DNA of 13,344 nucleotides. Source: DATLSM01 sp035534175. Its GTDB lineage: Bacteria > Actinomycetota > Thermoleophilia > Solirubrobacterales > 70-9. Shown here one piece after another: positions 6,308 to 12,219 of the stretch. Position numbers and translations under genes: made by a program. Under the pieces are notes generated by a model, which saw only the letters and a list, made by a program, of their open reading frames with translations, was not told the DNA's origin and ran no database searches. The stretch's first letter is position 1. Each line of letters opens with the position of its first letter. The stretch lies in the NCBI GenBank assembly GCA_035534175.1, contig DATLSM010000058.1, positions 1 to 13,344 on the forward strand, written 5' to 3'.

Positions 6308-7066
6308 TCAGACCTGGTTCCAGAAGTTGAGGCCCACACTTGACAGCCAGGTTTGGGCCTCGATGTTGAGTTGGAACAGCTGGCCGGTCCAGATCAGCAC
6401 TCCCATGGCGATCAGGATCAGGCCACCGGTGGCGACTATCGCCTGGTAGTGGCGCTTGACCACGGCGAAAGCGGTGGTCATGCGGGAAAAGGCGATCGCG
6501 GTAAGAAGGAACGGGATTGCCAGCCCAGCCGAGTAGACGGCGAGGAGAAAGGCGCCGCGACCGGCGGATCCGGAGAGCGAGGCGGCCGTGAGGATGGCGC
6601 CCAGGGTGGGGCCGATGCAGGGAGTCCAGGCGATGGCGAAGGCGGCGCCCGCGACGATCGGGCCCCCCTTGCCCGCCCGCGCGAGCAACCCCTCGACGTG
6701 CCACTCCCGGTTCAGCCTGGTGATGAAGAGAGAGGAGACGAAGAGGACGCCCATTGCGACGATCAGAGCAGCGGAGATCTTGGTCAGCAGTTCCTTGTTT
6801 TCCTCGAGGGCCATGCCCAGGCCGGTCGCGGTCAGCCCCAGCAGGATGAAGATCGCCGAGAAGCTGGCCACGAAAAAGAGGCTGGGTCCGAGGACGCGTC
6901 GCCATCCGGCGCTGTCCAGTTCCGCCGCCGAGACGCCGGTCACCGCCGATAGGTAGCCGGGGACCAGCGGCAGCACGCAGGGAGAGAGAAAGGAGACGAC
7001 CCCGGCCGCCAGCGCGGCCAAGATCCCCACGCCTGCCGCCGGGTCGGTGCTGATCGCTGCAATCAA
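6308..7066 (-). CDS. ccdA: CcdA/DsbD-type thiol-disulfide transport membrane protein
   Basis: CcdA proteins pass reducing equivalents from cytoplasmic thioredoxin across the membrane, for example to keep apocytochrome c cysteines reduced during c-type cytochrome maturation. Starting at TTG 7066 the protein has 252 residues and about six membrane spans. The two redox cysteines are visible in matching half-motifs: Cys30 in FLSPCVLPLVPGYLS and Cys150 in IAWTPCIGPTLG. The frame stays open upstream to 7414, but that extension is Arg/Pro-rich and unlike the family, whereas IAAISTDPAAGVGILAALAAG is a normal beginning. A TACTCT box 9 bases before the TTG supports this start and a leaderless message. 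No ResA-like thioredoxin or cytochrome biogenesis gene lies next to it here, so its partner is unknown. Confidence 0.9.
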   Translation of the reverse strand: MIAAISTDPAAGVGILAALAAGVVSFLSPCVLPLVPGYLSAVTGVSAAELDSAGWRRVLGPSLFFVASFSAIFILLGLTATGLGMALEENKELLTKISAALIVAMGVLFVSSLFITRLNREWHVEGLLARAGKGGPIVAGAAFAIAWTPCIGPTLGAILTAASLSGSAGRGAFLLAVYSAGLAIPFLLTAIAFSRMTTAFAVVKRHYQAIVATGGLILIAMGVLIWTGQLFQLNIEAQTWLSSVGLNFWNQV

Positions 7067-7075
7067 GGCTGCCTC

Positions 7076-7081
7076 AGAGTA
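7076..7081 (-). promoter_or_regulatory. -10-like box for leaderless ccdA
   Basis: TACTCT on the minus strand fits TANNNT and ends 9 bases before the TTG at 7066. No Shine-Dalgarno sequence or clear -35 is visible. Confidence 0.4.
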
Positions 7082-7439
7082 CCCGCGCTGGCCGCGATCG
7101 GGCCCCCAGCGCGGCCCTTCTTTGCAATCGGTGGGGAGCGCGGGAGTGGCCTCCGGGCGTGGACCGAACGCTCTGATATTCAACCTCAGACGAAGACCCC
7201 AGCTGGGCCCTGCCACACCCAGGGTCTGATCGAGATGGTCAGCGCCCACCTCGACCAGCTCGGTGTGAGCGACGAGAGCTGCGGCTCGGTTGACTGCGTG
7301 ATCCCCCTCGGTGTGGTTTCCGACCTGGGCGACGGGACGAGTGGCCGCGGGTCCTCGAGCAGGTCGCGCGGCTCGACGGCCTACAACACGAGCGCCGAGG
7401 TGGGGGGGTCCCATCTCCCCGCCGCAGGCCCCGGCCCGG

Positions 7440-7461
7440 TAGATTCCTGGCTAAGCAGCCA
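7440..7461 (+). promoter_or_regulatory. Possible -10 box and dyad upstream of thiolase
   Basis: TAGATT (7440-7445) fits TANNNT and is followed two bases later by the dyad TGGCT-AAGC-AGCCA (7448-7461). The dyad sits where a repressor could cover the transcription start, leaving a leader of about 45-50 bases before the thiolase. No -35 is recognisable. Confidence 0.25.
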
Positions 7462-7500
7462 AACTGCCGCGCACGCGCGTGGAGACCACAGGAGCCAAAT

Positions 7501-8694
7501 TTGAGCAACCGCACGTTCGTGATCGGGGTGGGGATGACCAAGTTCGAGAAGCCCGGGACCAAGGAGGGCGACTACCCTGACTGGGCCAAAGAGGCGGGGG
7601 AGAAGGCCCTTGCCGACGCCGGCATTCCCTACGAGGATGTCGAGCAGGCCTACGCCGGCTACTGCTACGGCGATTCGACCTACGGCCAGAGAGCGCTCTA
7701 CCAGCTGGGCCTCACGGGCATCCCGGTGGTCAACGTCAACAACAACTGCTCGACCGGTTCCTCGGCGCTGTTCCTGGCCCGGCAGGCGGTCAAGGGCGGC
7801 CTGGTCGACTGCGCCCTCGCGATCGGCTTCGAGAAGATGGAGCCGGGCTCGCTCGGCGTCAAGTACACCGACCGCACCAACGCCCTCGACAAACACGCGA
7901 CGCGGATGTTCGAGATTCGCGACCCCGAGGCCTCACCACCGGCGCCGCAGATGTTCGGCAACGCCGGTCGCGACCACATGGAGAAGTACGGCTCGACCCC
8001 CGATCACTACGCCTGGATCGGATGGAAGAACCACAAGCACTCGGTCAACAACCCCTTCGCCCAGTTCCAGGACGAGTACACGATCGAGGACATAAAGGCG
8101 GCAAAGATGATCCACGACCCGCTGACCAAGCTCCAGTGCTCGCCCACCTCTGACGGCTCGGCCTGCGCGATCGTCGCCTCGGAGCGCTACGTCGACCAGC
8201 ACGGCCTCTGGGAGCAGGCGATCGAGATCGTCGGACAGTCGATGGTCACCGACCTCAGCTCCACCTTTGACGAGAGCGCCGACTGCATGACAATCGTCGG
8301 CTCAGAGATGTCCAGACAGGCGGCGCGCGAGGCCTACCAGGAGGCCCAGGTGGCGCCCGAGGAGGTTGACGTTTGCGAGCTGCATGACTGCTTCAGCGCC
8401 AATGAGCTGATCACCTACGAAGCGCTGGGGTTTGCCGCCGAGGGCGAGGCCCATAGGTTGGTTGACGAGGAAGCCACCACCTATGGCGGCAAGGTCGTCG
8501 TCAATCCCTCCGGGGGTTTGATCTCCAAGGGCCATCCACTGGGCGCGACCGGGTTGGCGCAGTGCTCGGAGCTGACCTGGCAGCTGCGCGGCCAGGCGGA
8601 CAAGCGACAGGTTGAGGGCGCGAAGGTCGCCCTCCAGCACAACATCGGCCTCGGCGGAGCCGCCGTGGTCACCGTCTACAAGCCCGTGGCCTGA
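7501..8694 (+). CDS. SCP-x-like thiolase / lipid-transfer protein
   Basis: The 397-residue protein belongs to the thiolase superfamily, in the SCP-x/lipid-transfer (non-specific acyl-CoA thiolase) branch, whose members cleave or rearrange 3-oxoacyl-CoA esters, often of sterol side chains or branched acids. The nucleophile is Cys83 in VNNNCSTGSSAL. The histidines are His295 in ELHDCFSANE and His345 in NPSGGLISKGHPLGATG. The C-terminal motif reads QHNIGLGGAAVV (His380), where classical thiolases have a second cysteine; this replacement is usual in the SCP-x branch. The start is TTG 7501, with AGGAG at 7490-7494 six bases upstream and a family-like beginning (FVIGVGMTKF). The SDR gene follows after 25 bases, so the two probably form an operon. 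The true substrate is unknown. Confidence 0.92.
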   Translation: MSNRTFVIGVGMTKFEKPGTKEGDYPDWAKEAGEKALADAGIPYEDVEQAYAGYCYGDSTYGQRALYQLGLTGIPVVNVNNNCSTGSSALFLARQAVKGGLVDCALAIGFEKMEPGSLGVKYTDRTNALDKHATRMFEIRDPEASPPAPQMFGNAGRDHMEKYGSTPDHYAWIGWKNHKHSVNNPFAQFQDEYTIEDIKAAKMIHDPLTKLQCSPTSDGSACAIVASERYVDQHGLWEQAIEIVGQSMVTDLSSTFDESADCMTIVGSEMSRQAAREAYQEAQVAPEEVDVCELHDCFSANELITYEALGFAAEGEAHRLVDEEATTYGGKVVVNPSGGLISKGHPLGATGLAQCSELTWQLRGQADKRQVEGAKVALQHNIGLGGAAVVTVYKPVA

Positions 8695-8707
8695 GCGGCC
8701 GCCGGAG

Positions 8708-8714
8708 AAGGAGG
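8708..8714 (+). promoter_or_regulatory. Strong ribosome binding site of the SDR gene
   Basis: AAGGAGG lies 5 bases before the ATG at 8720 in the thiolase-SDR gap. It fixes the SDR start and excludes a longer frame that would run back into the thiolase gene. Confidence 0.8.
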
Positions 8715-8719
8715 TCCAG

Positions 8720-9589
8720 ATGGCGAAGGAGCGGCGCTCGCTGAACGGGAAGGTTGTGGCAATCACCGGCGGGGCCAGGGGGATCGGGAAGGCGACCGCC
8801 AGGGCGCTCGCCGGCAGGGGCTGCCGCGTGGCGATCGGTGACATCGATCTAGCGCTCGCCGAGCGGACGGCGGTCGAGCTGGGCTCCGGCACTGTTGCCC
8901 TGTCGCTCGACGTCACCGATCGCTCCTCCTTTGACTCCTTCCTGACCGAGGTCGAGAGCCGTCTCGGGCCCCTGGATGTGATGGTCAACAACGCCGGGAT
9001 CATGCCGGTCGTGCCGCTGGTCGAGGAGAGCGAGGAATCGATCGCCCGTCAGGTGGATATCAACCTCCACGGGGTCATCGCCGGCACCCAGCTGGCGATC
9101 GCGCGGATGCAGCCACGTCGTGGGGGTCACATCATCAACCTCGCCTCGCAGGCGGGTAAAGCCGGGGTGCCGGGGATCGCCACCTATTCGGCCACCAAGC
9201 ATGGGGTCGTCGGCCTGAGCGAGGCGGTGCGGGCGGAACTGCGCGGCAGTGGCGTTGAGATCTCCTGCGTGATGCCGACCCTCGTCAACACCGAGCTGAC
9301 CCGCGGCATCTCACAGCGCTGGGTAAGGCCGGTGGAGCCCGAGGAGGTGGCGAGCGAGATCGTCGACGCGCTGGAGGTGCCGCGCTTTGACGTCTTCGTC
9401 CCTCGCCTCAACGGAATCCTGTTCAAGGTCATGCGGCTGCTGCCGCGGGAGGTCAGCGAGTGGATCGGCCGCGCGATGGGCCTAGACAAGCTGATGATCC
9501 AAATCGATCACGACGCTCGCCGGCCCTACGAGGAGCGCGCCGCATCGGCGCCCGGCGAGAGCGCCGAGGCCCAGCGCGAGGCCGCCTGA
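8720..9589 (+). CDS. Short-chain dehydrogenase/reductase (SDR)
   Basis: This 289-residue classical SDR oxidises or reduces a hydroxyl/keto group with NAD(P). The cofactor motif TGGARGIG is at 16-23, and Asp41 at the end of the second strand (AIGDID) points to NAD rather than NADP. NNAG is at 90-93, and the catalytic residues are Asn115, Ser143, Tyr156 and Lys160 (YSATK). After the core, residues 225-289 form a longer C-terminal part with FVPRLNGILFKVMRLLPREV, seen in SDRs acting on lipid substrates and possibly membrane-contacting, then an Ala/Glu-rich tail. Pairing with the SCP-x-like thiolase suggests a hydroxyacyl or sterol-type substrate; this is inferred from context only. The next gene converges from the other strand, 25 bases away. 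Confidence 0.92.
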   Translation: MAKERRSLNGKVVAITGGARGIGKATARALAGRGCRVAIGDIDLALAERTAVELGSGTVALSLDVTDRSSFDSFLTEVESRLGPLDVMVNNAGIMPVVPLVEESEESIARQVDINLHGVIAGTQLAIARMQPRRGGHIINLASQAGKAGVPGIATYSATKHGVVGLSEAVRAELRGSGVEISCVMPTLVNTELTRGISQRWVRPVEPEEVASEIVDALEVPRFDVFVPRLNGILFKVMRLLPREVSEWIGRAMGLDKLMIQIDHDARRPYEERAASAPGESAEAQREAA

Positions 9590-9618
9590 GCCGGCGGGGG
9601 GCCAGGATCCTGGCTCAG
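9586..9618. terminator. Bidirectional hairpin shared by SDR and permease genes
   Basis: CTGAGCC (9586-9592) and GGCTCAG (9612-9618) are perfect inverted repeats that contain the stop codons of the two convergent genes. A second, mutually exclusive 14-base perfect palindrome, GCCAGGATCCTGGC, lies at 9601-9614. Either could end transcription from both sides. There is no T-tract. Confidence 0.5.
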
Positions 9619-11528
9619 ACCGGCTGGACCGCCACCGCGGGGGGCTTGAGGCCCAAGGCGTTCGGCTGGGCGCCATCGCCGCCTTCGACGATCACCCGGC
9701 AGGGGCGGTGGGCGAGGATGTAGCGCGTCGTCGGCCCGAGCAACCGCTCGTTGCTGGGCGCGTGCTCGGTGCTGATGTAAATCAGGTCGGAGCCGCGTTC
9801 GATCGCCTCTTCGACAATTGCCCGCCCCGGGTTGCGGGTGCGGATCAGCTTGACTCGGACTTTTAGGCCGCGCGCCCGGGCCTGGAGGCGGGCGATGTCC
9901 AGTGCGCAGCGGGCCTCGTACTCCTGGTCCTCGAAGCTCTCCGGCAACTCGTGCTCAGTCGGGACCTGGAGTACGTAGAGCGCCTCGATGAAGGCGTCGG
10001 GGTCGACCACCGAGGCCGCTCGCCGCATCGCGTCGGCGTCGATGTCGGTGCCGAAGATCGGCACCAGAGCGGAGCGGTAGGAGACGTCGAGGAAGCCCAG
10101 CGGTCGCTCCTCTCGCCGCATACGCTGCAGCGCCCGCGGATCGATCCCCAGGTGGCGCCGGTAAAGCAGGTAGCCGATCAGTCCAAGCCCGATCCAGGCG
10201 GTGCCGATAATCCGCGCCTCGCTGTGCAGCACGACTACGGAGATGAAGGCAGCACCGGTCCCTATGGCGCCCAGGACCGCGGTCAGCGGGATTTCGGCGC
10301 CGCGCCAACGCACGTTCCAGGGCGCGCGATAGGGGCGGTAGAGGTCGGGTTGCCTCCGCCTCAAGGCGATGATCGAGAGGTGGGCGATGGTGAAGGAGAG
10401 CATCGCGCCGAAGCTGTAGAGATTGCCGAGGAAGTCGGTGTTGCCGGGCAGGACGAGCGCCGCCGCTATCGCCGAGAAGAAGAGGATCGTGAACCACGGG
10501 GTGTGGAAGCGGGGATGCAGCCGGGCGAAGATGCCCGGTAGTTGGCGATGCTCGGCCAGCGACCAGGAGAGGCGGGAGATCCCGATCATCCCGGCATTGG
10601 TCGCGATCAGCAGAATCGTCGCCGCCAGCGCTCCCACGTAGTACTGCGCTCCGGTGGCGAGGGCGCCGTGAAGGTTGAGCGCGGAGACGATCCCAAGGAC
10701 GGGGTCGTTGCTGTAGGTCGTCCCCAGTTGAGTCGTGTATTGACCCGCCGCATTTTGGGTGACGGGCAGAGCGGAGAGGGCGACTATCGAGATCCCGGCG
10801 TAGATCGCAAGCACCGCGATCAGGACCGTGTTCACCGCTTTGGGTATCTGCTCGCCCGGGTCGCGCGCCTCCTCGGCCATATTGGAGACGGTCTCGATCC
10901 CGGTGTAGGCGAGCATCGAGATCGAGACGGCGAAGATCAGCTGCGAGAGGCTGGGGGCGGTGCCGAGGTGGACCTGATTGATCAGCACGGCAGGGTGCAG
11001 GACGAGCACGGCGCCGAGCAGGATGAGGACCATCTGGGTAAACAGATCGAGGACGGCGAGGGCAATGTTCAGCTTGGCCGACTCGCCGAGTCCGCGGATG
11101 TTGATCAATGCGAGGAAGACGATCACCACGACCCCGCCGATGACGTCGCCGGGCGCGTGGCTGAGGGCGGGAAAGAAGGCGCCGAGGTAGTGGGGGACGA
11201 AGAAGGCGCTGATCGCGATCGTGAGGATGTAATCGAGCGAGAGTCCCCAGCCGGCGATGAAGGAGACGACCTCGTTGAAGGCGTGGCGGGCGAAGGAGGA
11301 AGAGCCGCCCGCCTCAGGGAACATCGCCGCCCCCTCGGCGTAGGTCTTCGCGGTGAGGGCGAAGAGACCACCGGCGAACATGAAGACAACCGGAGTCAGT
11401 CCGAGGGCGTGGGCCGCGACCAGGCCGAGGGCGTAGTAGATCGAGGAGCCGACGTTTCCATAGGCGGTCGCGAAGAGTCCCGGGACCCCCACGGTTTTGC
11501 GCAGCCCCCTTGTCTTCAACTGCGCCAT
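9615..11528 (-). CDS. APC-superfamily permease with C-terminal universal stress protein domain
   Basis: The 637-residue membrane protein has about twelve spans in residues 15-457, followed by a cytoplasmic domain (about 484-620) of universal-stress-protein type, ending in SNERLLGPTTRYILAHRPC and RVIVEG. The core shows APC features: AYGNVGSSIYYALG in span 1, SLDYILTIAIS (Asp99) in span 3, NIRGLGESAKLN after span 4 and YTGIETVSNMAEEARDP (Glu212) in span 6. Many such proteins carry amino acids. The same layout occurs in KimA-type potassium importers, so the substrate is open. In the USP part the nucleotide-binding glycines are only partly conserved. The ATG at 11528 lies 4 bases after the regulator's stop codon, so it is translated as the last gene of a kinase-regulator-permease operon, and control by that two-component system is likely. 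Confidence 0.88.
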   Translation of the reverse strand: MAQLKTRGLRKTVGVPGLFATAYGNVGSSIYYALGLVAAHALGLTPVVFMFAGGLFALTAKTYAEGAAMFPEAGGSSSFARHAFNEVVSFIAGWGLSLDYILTIAISAFFVPHYLGAFFPALSHAPGDVIGGVVVIVFLALINIRGLGESAKLNIALAVLDLFTQMVLILLGAVLVLHPAVLINQVHLGTAPSLSQLIFAVSISMLAYTGIETVSNMAEEARDPGEQIPKAVNTVLIAVLAIYAGISIVALSALPVTQNAAGQYTTQLGTTYSNDPVLGIVSALNLHGALATGAQYYVGALAATILLIATNAGMIGISRLSWSLAEHRQLPGIFARLHPRFHTPWFTILFFSAIAAALVLPGNTDFLGNLYSFGAMLSFTIAHLSIIALRRRQPDLYRPYRAPWNVRWRGAEIPLTAVLGAIGTGAAFISVVVLHSEARIIGTAWIGLGLIGYLLYRRHLGIDPRALQRMRREERPLGFLDVSYRSALVPIFGTDIDADAMRRAASVVDPDAFIEALYVLQVPTEHELPESFEDQEYEARCALDIARLQARARGLKVRVKLIRTRNPGRAIVEEAIERGSDLIYISTEHAPSNERLLGPTTRYILAHRPCRVIVEGGDGAQPNALGLKPPAVAVQPV

Positions 11529-11532
11529 GCGT

Positions 11533-12219
11533 CTAGGCGGCGAATCTATAGCCGACGCCGGGGTCGGTGCGGATCAGCCGTTCGCCCTCGGATGGCTCAA
11601 TCTTGCGGCGCAGATTGGCGACGTGGGTGCGCAGGGTCGCGGTGTCCTCGCTGTAGGCGGGCCCCCAGACAGCGGTGAGGAGCGCCCGGTGGGTCATCAG
11701 CCTGCCGCGGTTGAGGATCAGCGTGCGCAGCAGGCCGAACTCGGTGGGTGTGAGGTGGATCTCCTCGCCGTCGCGCGAGACCGAGCGGGCGGCGAGGTCC
11801 ACCCGCAGGCCTCCCGCCTCGACGGTCGGCTCCTCCTCGCCGCCCGAGGCGCGGCGCATCGCGGCGCGCAGCCGCGCCACCAGCTCCCGGGGTCCGAACG
11901 GCTTGGTCACATAGTCGTCCGCGCCCGCCTCCAGTGCTCTGACCTTTTGCTCCTCCTCGCCGACCGCGGAGAGGACGAGGATTGGCATCTCGCTCCAGGA
12001 GCGGAGCTGGGCGCAGACCTCGACGCCGTCTCCGTCGGGAAGGACGAGGTCGACGATCGCCGCGTCGGGGCGCCGGACGGCTGCAAGATCGAGCGCCTCG
12101 CGGGCGGTTTCGGCGCCGATCGCCTCGAAGCCGGCCTCGCGCAGGATTACCTTCAGGGCGCGGAGGATTTGGGGCTCGTCGTCGCAGACGAGGACCGAAC
12201 CGCGGCCCGCGCCGCTCAC
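11533..12219 (-). CDS. KdpE-like OmpR-family response regulator
   Basis: The 228-residue protein has a receiver domain (8-120) and a winged-helix DNA-binding domain (about 130-228). The receiver residues are all present: Asp13 and Asp14 in the acidic pocket, phosphoacceptor Asp57 (IVDLVLPDGDG), Ser84 and Lys106 (DDYVTKPFG). The DNA-binding half has HLTPTEFGLLRTLILNRG and DTATLRTHVANLRRKIEP, close to KdpE. It starts with GTG at 12219, which overlaps the TGA of the kinase gene (shared GTGA), with AGGAGG four bases upstream. It is expected to be phosphorylated by that kinase and to control its own operon, including the permease four bases downstream. No kdpFABC genes are in the window, so I do not give it the name kdpE. 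Confidence 0.93.
   Translation of the reverse strand: MSGAGRGSVLVCDDEPQILRALKVILREAGFEAIGAETAREALDLAAVRRPDAAIVDLVLPDGDGVEVCAQLRSWSEMPILVLSAVGEEEQKVRALEAGADDYVTKPFGPRELVARLRAAMRRASGGEEEPTVEAGGLRVDLAARSVSRDGEEIHLTPTEFGLLRTLILNRGRLMTHRALLTAVWGPAYSEDTATLRTHVANLRRKIEPSEGERLIRTDPGVGYRFAA

Larger units (their letters stand above)
7067..7500. other. 434-base intergenic region, divergent promoters
   Basis: This is the longest stretch without a confident gene. It carries the ccdA promoter on the left and the thiolase leader on the right. A plus-strand frame is open from 7235 to 7504, but its second half reads as low-complexity Ser/Arg/Gly, has no family resemblance, and it overlaps the thiolase start. 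The first half (7235-7330) looks more protein-like, so a decayed gene cannot be excluded. Confidence 0.45.

Noticed and set aside
7067..7414. N-terminal extension of ccdA to 7414
   Set aside because: The extension is Arg/Pro/Ala-rich, unlike CcdA proteins, and would bury a good -10-like box. The TTG at 7066 gives a normal family N-terminus.
7470..7480. CG-rich alternating tract (GCACGCGCGT) as a possible special structure
   Set aside because: It is too short and is expected from base composition.
8612..8719. Extension of the SDR gene upstream into the thiolase gene
   Set aside because: It overlaps the well-supported end of the thiolase, and the AAGGAGG at 8708-8714 fixes the start at 8720.
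10542..11678. 378-codon plus-strand frame opposite the permease and regulator
   Set aside because: Its translation is Asp/Glu/Gly/Arg-rich low complexity, typical of the antisense of hydrophobic membrane protein codons.
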